A stretch of DNA of 64,000 bases from Streptomyces malachitofuscus (GCF_014650055.1 NZ_BMUF01000002.1:558001-622000), one strand, 5' to 3'. Shown: positions 1 to 8,730, counted from the first letter of the stretch. Numbers and translations are program-made. The notes: a model not told the origin generated them from the sequence alone.

Positions 1-1
1 G

Positions 2-364
2 GTGAACGCGATGGGCTACCGGGTGCAGGGGCGCGGCGAGGAGGCGGCTCAGCAGCTGCTGCGGGACGCCAAGGCCGTGCAGGACGCGGGCGCGTTCGCG
101 GTGGTGCTGGAGCTGGTGCCGGCGGAGCTGGCGGCCGAGGTGACGCGGATGCTGCAGATTCCGACCGTCGGGATCGGGGCGGGGGCGGAGACGGACGCGC
201 AGGTGCTGGTGTGGACCGACATGCTGGGGCTGACGGGCGGGCGTGTGCCCAAGTTCGTCAAGCAGTACGCGGATCTGCGTGAGGTCATGAGCGGGGCGGC
301 GAAGGCGTTCGCGGAGGATGTGGTCGGCGGGGCGTTTCCGACGGAGGCGCACTCCGTGCACTGA
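2..364 (+). CDS. panB: 3-methyl-2-oxobutanoate hydroxymethyltransferase (3' part)
   Basis: C-terminal 120 residues of PanB, which transfers a hydroxymethyl group from methylene-THF to 2-oxoisovalerate to give ketopantoate, the first step of pantothenate synthesis in the cytosol. The visible part carries the family's late barrel motifs: the VLELVP segment, then IPTVGIGAGAETDAQVLVWTDMLG, which includes the conserved glycine-rich GIGAG turn and the DAQVLV strand. The 5' half lies before the window, so the GTG at 2 is internal, not a start. The gene ends in SVH and is followed by a U-tract terminator at 401-448, so it closes its transcription unit. Identification is firm; only the N-terminus is missing. 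Confidence 0.93.
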   Translation: MNAMGYRVQGRGEEAAQQLLRDAKAVQDAGAFAVVLELVPAELAAEVTRMLQIPTVGIGAGAETDAQVLVWTDMLGLTGGRVPKFVKQYADLREVMSGAAKAFAEDVVGGAFPTEAHSVH

Positions 365-400
365 GCGCTCGCGCTGCCGTTGAGCCAATGCGGCACCACC

Positions 401-448
401 TGTCGGCCCCGCTGATCTTCCCCCGTCGGCGGGGCCGACACCTTTTTT
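401..448 (+). terminator. Rho-independent terminator after panB
   Basis: Arms TGTCGGCCCCGC (401-412) and GCGGGGCCGACA (429-440) form a perfect 12-bp stem, followed directly by CC and six T (441-448). A clear U tract is uncommon for this GC content, so this is one of the best terminators in the window. Confidence 0.9.
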
Positions 449-531
449 GCGCCTGAGCCGGCGCCGCTCTCGCGGAGGTGGTGCGCGCCGTTGGGGTGCC
501 TCGATTGATGGTTGCGGTAGCCATGCGGGAG

Positions 532-603
532 TTGTCGGTGCCGTCGGCTGACTTGTCGGTGGGATGTCGGTGGTTTGTCGGCGGGGGGTGGGAGTGTCGT
601 CGG
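532..603 (+). promoter_or_regulatory. 11-nt-phased GTCGG direct repeats (candidate SARP/BTAD-type operator)
   Basis: GTCGG starts at 534, 543, 555, 566, 577 and 599. The copies at 555, 566, 577 and 599 are spaced 11, 11 and 22 nt, that is, on one face of the helix. Three are longer matches (TTGTCGGTG at 532 and 553, ATGTCGGTG at 564). SARP regulators are known to bind heptamer direct repeats with 11 or 22 bp periods, and the adjacent gene 2440-5724 encodes a protein with a SARP-like DNA-binding plus BTAD module. That it binds here is inference. Confidence 0.45.
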
Positions 604-604
604 C

Positions 605-1624
605 ATGACGCGAAACGACAAGGAACCGGGGAGCGCCGTTTCCGTACGGGGGCTGGTCAAGCACTACGGGGAGACCAAGGCGCTGGACGGGGTCGACCTG
701 GAGGTGCGTGAGGGCACCGTGATGGGGGTGCTCGGGCCGAACGGGGCCGGGAAGACCACGCTGGTGCGCATTCTGTCGACCCTGCTCGCACCGACGGCCG
801 GGCAGGCCACCGTGGCCGGGTACGACGTGGTCCGCCAGCCCCGGCAGCTGCGCCGGGTGATCGGGCTGACCGGGCAGTACGCCTCCGTGGACGAGAAGCT
901 TCCGGGCTGGGAGAACCTGTATCTGATCGGGCGGCTGCTCGACCTGCCCCGCAAGGAGGCACGCGCCCGTGCCGACGAGCTGCTGGAGCGGTTCTCGCTC
1001 ACCGAGGCGGCCCGGCGGCCGGTGTCCACCTACTCCGGCGGCATGCGGCGCCGGCTGGACCTGGCCGCCTCGATGATCGGCCGGCCGGCCGTGCTGTACC
1101 TGGACGAGCCGACCACGGGTCTTGACCCCCGTACCCGCAACGAGGTGTGGGACGAGGTCAAGCGGCTGGTCGGGGACGGGGTGACGGTGCTGCTGACCAC
1201 CCAGTACATGGAGGAGGCCGAGCAGCTCGCCTCCGAGCTGACCGTCGTGGACCGGGGCAAGGTCATCGCGAGCGGCGGCATCGAGCAGCTGAAGGCCAAG
1301 GTCGGCGGCCGTACGCTGCGGATCCGACCGGCCGATCCGCTGCAGTTGCGTCCGCTGGCGGACACCCTCGACGCGCAGGGCATCACCGGGCTCGCCGGCA
1401 CCGTGGTGGACACCGAGCGGGGCGCGGTGCTGGTTCCGGTGCTGAGTGACGAGCAGCTGACCGCCGTGGTCGGCTCGGTCACCGCGCGCGGGATCACGAT
1501 CAGCTCCATCAGCACCGAACTGCCCAGCCTGGACGAGGTGTTCCTGTCCCTCACCGGCCACCGTGCCGGTGCCCCGCAGGACGCCGTGCCCGCCGAGACC
1601 CACGAGGAGGCGGTCGCCGTATGA
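605..1624 (+). CDS. ABC transporter ATP-binding protein (DrrA/daunorubicin-resistance type)
   Basis: ATPase subunit of an export ABC transporter. Visible motifs in order: Walker A GPNGAGKTT, Q-loop around GLTGQYASVDEKLPGWENL, signature YSGGMRRRLDLA, Walker B VLYLDEPTTGLDP, and switch region TTQYMEEAEQLA. The sequence GLTGQYA and the C-terminal regulatory domain (about residues 220-325, ending SLDEVFLSLTG) are typical of the DrrA group that exports hydrophobic compounds, often antibiotics. Start chosen at ATG 605 because GGGAG lies about 11 nt upstream; an in-frame upstream start at 575 would read through the phased repeats. The stop overlaps the permease start (ATGA at 1621), so the two are translationally coupled. 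Confidence 0.93.
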   Translation: MTRNDKEPGSAVSVRGLVKHYGETKALDGVDLEVREGTVMGVLGPNGAGKTTLVRILSTLLAPTAGQATVAGYDVVRQPRQLRRVIGLTGQYASVDEKLPGWENLYLIGRLLDLPRKEARARADELLERFSLTEAARRPVSTYSGGMRRRLDLAASMIGRPAVLYLDEPTTGLDPRTRNEVWDEVKRLVGDGVTVLLTTQYMEEAEQLASELTVVDRGKVIASGGIEQLKAKVGGRTLRIRPADPLQLRPLADTLDAQGITGLAGTVVDTERGAVLVPVLSDEQLTAVVGSVTARGITISSISTELPSLDEVFLSLTGHRAGAPQDAVPAETHEEAVAV

Positions 1625-2439
1625 GCGCCACCACCCTGAGCACCGACCTCCGCGCGGACGCGCGTATCCCGCTGCGTGCCCATGTGCGGCACACCGGCGC
1701 TCTCGTGCGCCGCAATCTGCTGTGGATCCGGCAGGACCCGGAGTCGATGTTCGACGCCGTGCTGTTCCCGATCGTCTTCACCCTGCTGTTCGTGTACGTC
1801 TTCGGCGGCTCGATCGGGCAGTCGCTGGGCGGCGGGCAGGAGGCGTACGTGCAGTACATCGTGCCCGGACTGATGGCCATGATGGGCATGAACATGGCCC
1901 AGGGCGTGGGCACCGGGTTCAACCAGGACTTCAACACCGGGGTCATGGACCGCTTCCGGTCGCTGCCGATCGGCCGTGGCTCGGTGCTGTTCGCCAAGAT
2001 CTCGGTCGAGATGATGCGGATGCTGATCGCCACCGCGATCCTGCTGGTCGTCGGTGTGCTGGTCGGCTTCGACATCACCCACTGGCCCGGGCTGTTCGCG
2101 GCCGTGGGGCTGTCCGCGGTGTTCGGCTCGGCCCTGATGTGGATCTTCCTCACCCTGGGTGTGGTGATGAAGAACGCCCAGTCGGTGCAGGCGATGGGCT
2201 TCCTGGTGCTGATGCCGCTGCAGTTCGGCTCGTCGATCTTCGCGCCGCCGCAGTCGATGCCCGGCTGGCTGCAGAACTTCACCGAGTACAACCCGCTGTC
2301 CTCGCTGGCTGACGCCGCGCGCGGGCTGATGGTGGGCGGTCCGGTCGCCGACGACCTGTGGATGACACTGGGCTGGTCGGTGGGGATCACGGCCGTGATG
2401 GCGCCGATCGCGATCCACAAGTTCCGTACGAAGACCTGA
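1621..2439 (+). CDS. ABC-2 type transporter permease (DrrB type)
   Basis: Membrane partner of the preceding ATPase. 272 residues with about six hydrophobic segments: near residues 40-60 (DAVLFPIVFTLLFVYVFGG), 75-95, 125-150, 155-185, 190-215 and 245-265, matching the ABC-2 membrane fold. NPLSSLADAARGLMVGG before the last segment is a conserved DrrB-family stretch. Start ATG 1621 overlaps the ATPase stop by four bases. The stop TGA at 2437-2439 abuts the stop of the convergent regulator gene with no gap. The substrate cannot be deduced; daunorubicin-resistance in family names reflects the first member only. Confidence 0.92.
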   Translation: MSATTLSTDLRADARIPLRAHVRHTGALVRRNLLWIRQDPESMFDAVLFPIVFTLLFVYVFGGSIGQSLGGGQEAYVQYIVPGLMAMMGMNMAQGVGTGFNQDFNTGVMDRFRSLPIGRGSVLFAKISVEMMRMLIATAILLVVGVLVGFDITHWPGLFAAVGLSAVFGSALMWIFLTLGVVMKNAQSVQAMGFLVLMPLQFGSSIFAPPQSMPGWLQNFTEYNPLSSLADAARGLMVGGPVADDLWMTLGWSVGITAVMAPIAIHKFRTKT

Positions 2440-5400
2440 TCACGCCGGTTCGAGCAGGGCGGCGGCCTCCTCCGGGGAGAAGCCGGCGCCCTCGGCGTAC
2501 GCGGTGTCGTACGCGGCGCCGAGTACCGCCCGGACACGTGTCTCCGCGCGTGCGCGCACCTCGCGTTCCACCTGCCCGGACTGGTGTCCGGGCGGCAGCC
2601 AGGAGTCGGCGGCGCCGAGGCAGCGGGCCGCGTCCCGGGCGTGCCGTCCACCGTCGATTCCGGCGAGGGCGATGGCGCCCGTGGTGACGTACGCGGAGCG
2701 CATGTGGGGCGCCATGGCGGCGGACAGCGGGTCGCCGGCCTGCCGGATCGCCTCGCGGGTGATCTCCAGGGCCCGTTCGTCGTTGCCTTCGGCCACCTCC
2801 AGCCAGGCCTCTGCACCGAGGATGAACGCGTCGAAGACGACGTAGTGCGCGATGCGGAACTCCTCGCGCAGCGCCCGCAGATGCTCCCGGGCCTCGGCCG
2901 TGCGCCCGGTCATGCAGAGCCAGCCGGTCAGGAAGAGCCGGGCGGCGGGCAGCGCCTCGGTGTGCCTGCCCTTGACGTCGTCGATGACCCCTCGCAGCAG
3001 CCGCTCGCCGCGCTCCGCCTCGCCCGCCTCCAGCAGCGCGCTGCCCAGCCGGGCGGTGAGGATGGCGGTGTGGGCCCGGGCGCCGAGGCGTTCGGCGTGC
3101 TCGATCGCCGCCTCGTAGTCGGCGGCGGCCTCCTGGTGCGCACCGGCGCGTTCGAGGGCCTCACCGCGTGCGGAGTGCGCCTCGGCGATGCCCCAGCTGT
3201 CGCCGAGCCGGCGGTGGATCTCCAGGGCCTCGTCGGCGTCGCGGCGGGCGTCACCGGCCCAGTCGCTGCGGTTGGCGAGGAAGTTGGCGCGCAGCTGGAG
3301 GTTGGAGGCCAGTTCCCACTCGAACCCGGGGTTCGCCCGGCAGGTGCGGATGGCCGCGTCGACCACCTGGCGCAGCCGCTCCATGTCGCCGGTCAGCATC
3401 ACGGCGAACACCCAGAGCAGGCCGGGCGGACGGCAGACCTGCGGCATGCCCGGCTCGTAGGTCGCGCCCACCAGGCGCAGCTTGTGCTGTGCCTGCGGGG
3501 TCTGCCAGTCGTCGAGTTCGGTGTCCATGTGGGCCAGATGGGCCAGGTGCACCCCGCGGCGGGCCTCGGCGAGGACCTCGCCGGTCATCGGGGGCGGGCT
3601 GTCGGTGCAGCGCTGCCACAGCGGGGCGGCGGGCCGCACGGGTTCGGTGAACGGGTCGGGTGCGAGGGCCATCACCTCGGAGCACCAGTTGCGGGCCTCG
3701 ATGCGCAGGTCGCGCATCTGCCAGTACCAGGTCAGCGACAGGGTGATGCAGAGCGCCTCCTGTTCGTCGCGCAGGGCGACGGCGTGGCGCAGGGCGGTGC
3801 GCACGTTCTCGTACTCCTGCTCCAGCAGGGCGATGGCGGACACCTGCTGCGCGCCGCGCAGCATCGGCTCGGTGGTGCGGACGACCTCACGGAAGTACGT
3901 CAGATGCGCCCGCTCCGCCTCCGCGCGCCGGCCGGTTTCGTCGAGGCGTTCACCGGCGTACTCGGCGACGGTCTCCAGGAGCCGGTAGCGCATCCCGCCG
4001 TCGCCCGAGGGGACGGCCACCACCAGGGACTTGTCGACGAGGGAGCCGAGCGCGTCGAGCGCGACCGGTCCGCACACGGCCTCGGCGGCGGCGAGGTCGC
4101 AGCCGCCCGCGAAGACCGACATGCGGCCGAGGACGTCGCGTTCGTCCTCGTCGAGCAGGTCCCAGGACCAGTCGACGACGGCCCGCAGGGTCTGCTGCCG
4201 GGGCAGGACGGTGCGGCTGCCGCCGGTGAGCAGGCGGAAGCGGTCGTCGAGCCGGTCGGCGATCTGGCGCGGGGTGAGCATGCGCAGCCGGGCGGCGGCG
4301 AGTTCGATGGCCAGGGGCAGTCCGTCGAGGCGGCGGCAGATCTCCGCGCAGGCCTCCGCGGTGTCCTCGTCGGCGTCGGTGCGGAAGCCCGGGCGGGCCG
4401 CGGCCCCGCGGTCGGCGAGCAGGCGCAGGGCGACCGGCTCGGGCAGCGGCTCCACCGGCCGCAGCAACTCCCCGCGCACACCGAGGGGTTCGCGGCTGGT
4501 GGCGAGGACGGTGAGGCGGGGGCAGCGTTCCAGCAGCGCCTCGACGAGGTGGGCGGCCGCCTCGACGACGTGTTCGCAGTTGTCGAGGATCAGCAGCATG
4601 CGGCGGGGGCCGCAGTGTTCGGCGAGACGTTCCACGGGGTCGGTGTGCCGGTCCGCGACGGCCCGCATGGTCTCGGCGCCCGCGCCGTACAGGACGGTCT
4701 CGCGGGCGCCGACGGCGGTGAGGACGGCTTCGGGGACGGCGTCGGGGTCGTCGACGGGGGCGAGTTCGGCGAGCCACACGCCGTCGGGGACGGTCTGCCG
4801 TACGGTTTCGGCGGCCTCCTGGGACAGCCGGGTCTTGCCCGCGCCGCCGGGTCCGAGGAGCGTGACCAGCCGGGCGGCGGCGAGGTCCGCGTGGAGGGTC
4901 TCGATGTCGGCTTCACGGCCGACGAACGAGGTCAGCCGGGCCCGCAGGTTGCCGGGCGGCCCGTGCCTGCGGCTCTCGGGTGCGGGTCCCGGCCCGGGTG
5001 CCAGCAGCTCGGCGTGGAGCGCCCGCAGTTCGGCGCCGGGGTCGGAGCCGAGACGGTCGGCCAGCAGGTGGCGCACGTCGTCGTAGGCGGCGAGGGCCTC
5101 GGCGGTGCGGCCGGTGTCGCGCAGGGCGCGCAGCCGCAGCGCCTGGAGGGGCTCGTCGAGGGGGTGGCTCTCGCACAGCGCGGTGAGTTCGGGCAGGGCC
5201 TGCTCGGCCTCGCCGAGGGCGAGGGCGGCGGTGTGCCGGGCGCGCAGCACGTCCAGGTGCCGGGTCTCGACTCGGGCCGCGTCGGCGGTGCGGTCGGGCA
5301 GGCCGGCCAGGGCCGGGCCGCCGCGCCACAGGGCGAGGGCGTCGTCGAGCACGACGGCCGCCTTGGCGGGGTCGCCGTCGGTCAGGGCGCGCAGGCCCTC

Positions 5401-5724
5401 GCCGGCCAGCCGCTCGAAACGGTGCAGGTCGACGTCGTCGGGCGCGGCGGTCAGACGGTAGCCGCCGTCGACGGAGGCGATCGCGTCGGCGCCGAGCACC
5501 CGCCGCAGCCGGCCGACCAGGGCCTGCAGTGCGCCGGTCGCGTCGGCCGGCGGGTCACCGTCCCACACCTCGTCGACCAGGAGGCCCACGGGGACCGTGC
5601 GCCCCGGCCGCAGGGCGAGCACGGTCAGCAGCGCGCGCAGCCGCGCCCCGCCGACCGGGACGGCGGTGCCGTCGGGACGGAGTGCCTGAGTGGTGCCGAG
5701 GATGCGGTAGCGCACGGGGTCCAT
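2440..5724 (-). CDS. BTAD-domain transcriptional regulator with STAND ATPase and TPR region (AfsR-like)
   Basis: Large cytoplasmic regulator of 1094 residues. Order: winged-helix OmpR-like DNA-binding domain (about 1-95, with RYRILG and GARLRALLTVLALRPGRTVPVGLLVDEVWD), bacterial transcriptional activation domain (about 100-245, ending PLDEPLQALRLRALRDTGRTAEALAAYDDVR), a P-loop NTPase (LLGPGGAGKTRLS near residue 290, LLILDNCEHVVEA as Walker B), a winged helix, then a long alpha-helical TPR-like C-terminal half. The design is that of AfsR relatives: ATP binding gates DNA binding. Start ATG 5724 has GGAG at the right distance; a longer frame upstream is a proline-rich spacer. It converges on the DrrAB genes, whose upstream phased repeats are a candidate target. 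Confidence 0.88.
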   Translation of the reverse strand: MDPVRYRILGTTQALRPDGTAVPVGGARLRALLTVLALRPGRTVPVGLLVDEVWDGDPPADATGALQALVGRLRRVLGADAIASVDGGYRLTAAPDDVDLHRFERLAGEGLRALTDGDPAKAAVVLDDALALWRGGPALAGLPDRTADAARVETRHLDVLRARHTAALALGEAEQALPELTALCESHPLDEPLQALRLRALRDTGRTAEALAAYDDVRHLLADRLGSDPGAELRALHAELLAPGPGPAPESRRHGPPGNLRARLTSFVGREADIETLHADLAAARLVTLLGPGGAGKTRLSQEAAETVRQTVPDGVWLAELAPVDDPDAVPEAVLTAVGARETVLYGAGAETMRAVADRHTDPVERLAEHCGPRRMLLILDNCEHVVEAAAHLVEALLERCPRLTVLATSREPLGVRGELLRPVEPLPEPVALRLLADRGAAARPGFRTDADEDTAEACAEICRRLDGLPLAIELAAARLRMLTPRQIADRLDDRFRLLTGGSRTVLPRQQTLRAVVDWSWDLLDEDERDVLGRMSVFAGGCDLAAAEAVCGPVALDALGSLVDKSLVVAVPSGDGGMRYRLLETVAEYAGERLDETGRRAEAERAHLTYFREVVRTTEPMLRGAQQVSAIALLEQEYENVRTALRHAVALRDEQEALCITLSLTWYWQMRDLRIEARNWCSEVMALAPDPFTEPVRPAAPLWQRCTDSPPPMTGEVLAEARRGVHLAHLAHMDTELDDWQTPQAQHKLRLVGATYEPGMPQVCRPPGLLWVFAVMLTGDMERLRQVVDAAIRTCRANPGFEWELASNLQLRANFLANRSDWAGDARRDADEALEIHRRLGDSWGIAEAHSARGEALERAGAHQEAAADYEAAIEHAERLGARAHTAILTARLGSALLEAGEAERGERLLRGVIDDVKGRHTEALPAARLFLTGWLCMTGRTAEAREHLRALREEFRIAHYVVFDAFILGAEAWLEVAEGNDERALEITREAIRQAGDPLSAAMAPHMRSAYVTTGAIALAGIDGGRHARDAARCLGAADSWLPPGHQSGQVEREVRARAETRVRAVLGAAYDTAYAEGAGFSPEEAAALLEPA

Positions 5725-5924
5725 TGTCTCCGGTGGTGGTCGCGGCGGTGCGGGGGGCGGTGGGTCGGCGCCGTCCCGGCGGGCGGTCACCGGTGCGGGC
5801 GGTGGCCGGGCCGCCCCACCTTGCACGGAACCGGGCGTCGGCGCGAGACGTTTTCCCGGTGCGCCCGGTACGGTCGGGCGGTCCCCCGCGTGTTTCCCGC
5901 GTGCCCGACAGTCCAGGGAGTCCC

Positions 5925-6725
5925 ATGACCACCGCCGCCACCCGCCACAGCGACCGGAGGATCAGCCCGGTCTTCCTGGGGATCCTGGCCGTCACGGCGG
6001 TCACCGGATGGGCCACCTGGACCGGGTTCGCCGCTCAGCCGGGCGTCGCGGTGTTCCTGTTCGTGACGGCCGCCTGGATCGTCTCCCTGTGTCTGCACGA
6101 GTACGCGCACGCGCGCACCGCGCTGCACAGCGGTGACATATCGGTGGGTACGAAGGGCTATCTCACGCTGAACCCCATGAAGTACACGCACGCCCTGCTG
6201 AGCATCGTGCTCCCCGTGGTGTTCGTGATCATGGGCGGGATCGGTCTGCCGGGCGGTGCCGTGTTCATCGAGCGCGACCGGATCCGGGGGCGGTGGCGGC
6301 ACAGTCTGATCTCGGCGGCCGGTCCGCTGACGAACGTGCTGTTCGCGGTGGTGTGCACGGCGCCGTTCTGGCTGGACGCGCTGGACGGCGTACCGGCCGA
6401 CTTCCGGTTCGCGCTGGCCTTCCTGGCGCTGCTCCAGGTGACGGCCGCGATCCTGAACTTCCTGCCGGTGCCGGGTCTTGACGGCTACGGCGTGATCGAG
6501 CCCTGGCTGTCGTACGACGTCCGGCGCCAGGTGGAGCCGTTCGCCCCGTTCGGGCTGCTGTTCGTGTTCGCGCTGCTGTGGGTGCCCGAGGTGAACGGCG
6601 CGTTCTTCGACGTCGTCGACTCGCTGCTGGGGTCCCTGGGGATCCACGAGTTCGACACGTACTGCGGTTACGAGCTGTTCCGCTTCTGGCGCGACCCGAG
6701 CGGGGTCTGCTCGGTCAGCCCGTGA
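5925..6725 (+). CDS. Site-2-protease-type (M50 family) membrane metalloprotease
   Basis: 266-residue polytopic membrane protein. The first metal-binding motif HEYAH lies in a hydrophobic segment (SLCLHEYAHARTALHSGD), and the second motif NFLPVPGLDG near the C-terminal third matches the NxxPxxxLDG motif that supplies the third zinc ligand in M50 proteases. At least six hydrophobic segments are visible. Such enzymes cleave membrane-embedded substrates, for example anti-sigma factors; no partner is visible here. ATG 5925 is preceded by AGGGAG. The divergent BTAD gene starts 200 bp upstream. The 3' end overlaps the convergent small membrane gene by 11 nt. Confidence 0.85.
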   Translation: MTTAATRHSDRRISPVFLGILAVTAVTGWATWTGFAAQPGVAVFLFVTAAWIVSLCLHEYAHARTALHSGDISVGTKGYLTLNPMKYTHALLSIVLPVVFVIMGGIGLPGGAVFIERDRIRGRWRHSLISAAGPLTNVLFAVVCTAPFWLDALDGVPADFRFALAFLALLQVTAAILNFLPVPGLDGYGVIEPWLSYDVRRQVEPFAPFGLLFVFALLWVPEVNGAFFDVVDSLLGSLGIHEFDTYCGYELFRFWRDPSGVCSVSP

Positions 6726-6906
6726 CCGGCCCCTCGTCCCGCCCGGCCCGCCCGCGCCGCACGTAGTACCAGGTCATGTTGGACGACAGGCCCGCCAGCA
6801 GCACCCAGACGACGCCGATGAACACACTGCCCCGGACGAAGGAGACGACGGCCGCGGCGACGGCGAGGAGGCACACGGCGAGGGCGTAGAGGGCGAGGCG
6901 GGGCAT
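6715..6906 (-). CDS. small membrane protein, unknown function
   Basis: 63-residue protein with two hydrophobic helices (about residues 4-22, RLALYALAVCLLAVAAAVVSF, and 26-46, GVVWVLLAGLSSNMTWYYVRR). The start at 6906 is chosen because AGGAG lies about 10 nt upstream; an in-frame ATG at 6957 has a weaker site and adds a polar stretch before the first helix. The 3' end overlaps the M50 gene on the opposite strand. I do not recognise the family. Confidence 0.6.
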   Translation of the reverse strand: MPRLALYALAVCLLAVAAAVVSFVRGSVFIGVVWVLLAGLSSNMTWYYVRRGRAGRDEGPVTG

Positions 6907-6961
6907 GGGCGGGGGCTCCTGTCGGGGGACACTGCTACGGCGTCCAGTGTCCCCCATCGCC

Positions 6962-7675
6962 TCATACGTCCGTGACGCGGAGCCCGGCGTGCGCCTTGTA
7001 GCGCCGGTTGACGGAGATCAGGTTGGCGACCAGCGACTCCACCTGGTGGGCGTTGCGCAGCCGTCCGGCGAAGATGCCCCGCATGCCGGGGATCCGTCCG
7101 GCCAGCGCCTGCACGGTCTCGACATCGGCCCGAGCCTCGCCGAGCACCATCACGTCGGTGTCGATCTCGTCGATCTCCGGGTCCTGGAGCAGGACGGCCG
7201 ACAGATGGTGGAAGGCGGCGGTGACCCGGGAGTCCGGGAGCAGCGCGGCGGCCTGCTGGGCGGCGCTGCCCTCCTCCGGCTTCAGCGCGTAGGCGCCCTG
7301 CTTGTCGAAGCCGAGCGGGTTGACGCAGTCGACGACGAGCTTGCCGGCCAGTTCCTCGCGCAGGGACTCCAGGGTCTTGCCGTGGCCGTCCCAGGGCACG
7401 GCGACGATCACGATGTCGCTGCGGCGGGCGGTCTCGGCGTTGTCGGCGCCCTCGATGCCGTACCCGAGTTCCGTGGCGGCGGCCTGCGCGCGCTCGGCGG
7501 CCCGGGAGCCAATGATCACCTTCTGGCCGGCCTTGGCAAGCCGGTATGCGAGGCCCTTGCCCTGCGGCCCGGTGCCGCCGAGCACGCCGACGACGAGCCC
7601 GGACACGTCGGGCAGGTCCCAGGGGTCCTTGGCGGGGGCCTTCGCGGGCTGCTGTGCCCTGTCGGTAGAGGTCAT
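6962..7675 (-). CDS. npdG: NADPH:F420 oxidoreductase (F420-dependent NADP reductase)
   Basis: 237-residue cytoplasmic enzyme that moves hydride between NADP(H) and coenzyme F420. The N-terminal Rossmann fold starts at about residue 27 with VGVLGGTGPQGKGLAYRLAKAGQKVIIGSRAAERA, where the GGTGxQG loop and the GSR motif mark NADP(H) binding and the F420-reductase family rather than ketol-acid relatives. Later conserved stretches are IVAVPWDGH, VDCVNPLGFD and AAFHHLSAVLL. The 26-residue N-terminal extension is polar. It is transcribed alone, leftwards, with a short gap to the membrane gene. F420 use fits an actinomycete. Confidence 0.92.
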   Translation of the reverse strand: MTSTDRAQQPAKAPAKDPWDLPDVSGLVVGVLGGTGPQGKGLAYRLAKAGQKVIIGSRAAERAQAAATELGYGIEGADNAETARRSDIVIVAVPWDGHGKTLESLREELAGKLVVDCVNPLGFDKQGAYALKPEEGSAAQQAAALLPDSRVTAAFHHLSAVLLQDPEIDEIDTDVMVLGEARADVETVQALAGRIPGMRGIFAGRLRNAHQVESLVANLISVNRRYKAHAGLRVTDV

Positions 7676-7815
7676 GGGGCGACTCTACGTCCGTGACGGC
7701 GCCGTTTCCGGCCCGCGTGAGCGCCGTCACGGGGTCGTGGACGGTGTCCCCGGGTCGGGCGAATCCGGGCCGAACGGCGGGACAGGGGGGAGCGGTTGGG
7801 GCAGGATACGGCCGC

Positions 7816-8418
7816 ATGGATGCCGTACGGGTCGCGCTGCTGCGGGATGTGCTCGCCGGGACGCAGTGGCTGGGCGCCACCCGGCACTTCGCGGGGACGC
7901 TGCGCGGCTCGGTGGTCTCGCACGGCGGCGGGCTGCTGCTCGTGGGTACGCCGGACTACGAGCCGTGGCATCTGGCGGCGCACCTGGCGGACGAGGCCGC
8001 GTGGTCGGGCACGCCGGAGCTGGCCCCGACGCTGGTACGGCATGACGCGCGCCCCTCGGACCCCGCGCATCTGGCGGTGGGTCCCGGGCGGCTGGAGGCG
8101 GCGCGCCGGGGCGAGACGCTGCTGGTGGTGGCGCCCGGGGAGCCGCCCGCCCCGCTGCTCGAGCGGATCTGTGACGCCCGGCGGGCCGGGGCGACGCTGC
8201 TGTCCCTGGGCCCCGGCGAGGGGGAGCTGCCGGCGCTGGCGCACGAGGTCCTGCCCGTGCCGGAGGGCTCCGAGCTGGACCTCGACACGGTGCAGCACCT
8301 GGTGAGCGCGGCGGCCGGGGAGAACGCCCTGCCGGCCCGCCGGGGGCCCCGCCGGTTCCGGGACCGGCTGTCGAGACTGGCCGACCTGCTGACAGCCCCG
8401 CCGCCCACGCGCTGGTAG
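7816..8418 (+). CDS. conserved hypothetical protein, possible sugar-isomerase-like fold
   Basis: 200 residues with alternating hydrophobic strands and helices (GGGLLLVGTPDYEPWHLAAHLAD, ETLLVVAPGEPPAPLLERICDARRAGATLLSLGP). The alternation and the 'asset ... loop ... LLSLG' layout recall SIS-type phosphosugar-binding folds, but I see no diagnostic motif. Start ATG 7816 has AGGA about 10 nt upstream; an earlier in-frame start would add about 41 residues of low-complexity sequence. It stands between two minus-strand genes and is probably monocistronic. Function unknown. Confidence 0.6.
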   Translation: MDAVRVALLRDVLAGTQWLGATRHFAGTLRGSVVSHGGGLLLVGTPDYEPWHLAAHLADEAAWSGTPELAPTLVRHDARPSDPAHLAVGPGRLEAARRGETLLVVAPGEPPAPLLERICDARRAGATLLSLGPGEGELPALAHEVLPVPEGSELDLDTVQHLVSAAAGENALPARRGPRRFRDRLSRLADLLTAPPPTRW

Positions 8419-8432
8419 CGGGGCAGGCCGGG

Positions 8433-8663
8433 TCAGTCGTCGTCGCGCCCGGCCGTCGGGGCGTCGTGCCACTTGGGGTCGTTCTCCCACTGGAGGTTGC
8501 GCTCGCGGGCCGTCTCCATGGCGTGTTCGGCCTCGGTGCGGCTGGCGTACGGGCCGAAACGGTCCTTGCCGGGGCAGTCGGGGCCCTCCTCGACCTTCCG
8601 GTGTTCCAGGCAGTAGTACCACTCGCCCGGCTTTCCGACCGTCCGCTTCTTGAACAGGGGCAT
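8433..8663 (-). CDS. small conserved protein of unknown function
   Basis: 76-residue acidic/basic mixed protein with two cysteines (WYYCLEHRKVEEGPDCPGKDRFGPYASRTEAEHAMETARERN). The segment FGPYASRTEAEHAMETARERN has the look of an SPOR-like or short regulatory helix: strand followed by a helix that starts with T-EAE. Start ATG 8663 is supported by GAGAGGAG six nt upstream; an earlier ATG at 8690 has none. It lies head to head with map, 67 bp away. Similar proteins are common in streptomycetes as far as I recall; no function is known to me. Confidence 0.65.
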   Translation of the reverse strand: MPLFKKRTVGKPGEWYYCLEHRKVEEGPDCPGKDRFGPYASRTEAEHAMETARERNLQWENDPKWHDAPTAGRDDD

Positions 8664-8717
8664 GACCGGCTCCTCTCGCCACTTCGCCATGAGGATGGTC
8701 CCCCATCGCCGCTGAAT

Positions 8718-8730
8718 TAGACTCGCCGGC
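8718..8730 (+). promoter_or_regulatory. leaderless-type -10 box of map
   Basis: TAGACT (8718-8723) stands 7 nt before the ATG at 8731 and no Shine-Dalgarno sequence is present. A TAnnnT box at this distance is the usual arrangement for leaderless transcripts in Streptomyces. Confidence 0.5.

Noticed and set aside
2584..5928. Very long plus-strand open frame opposite the BTAD regulator gene
   Set aside because: It is the antisense shadow of the regulator: GC-rich third positions fall on the minus frame, and its text is a Gly/Ala/Gln-rich run with no motif.
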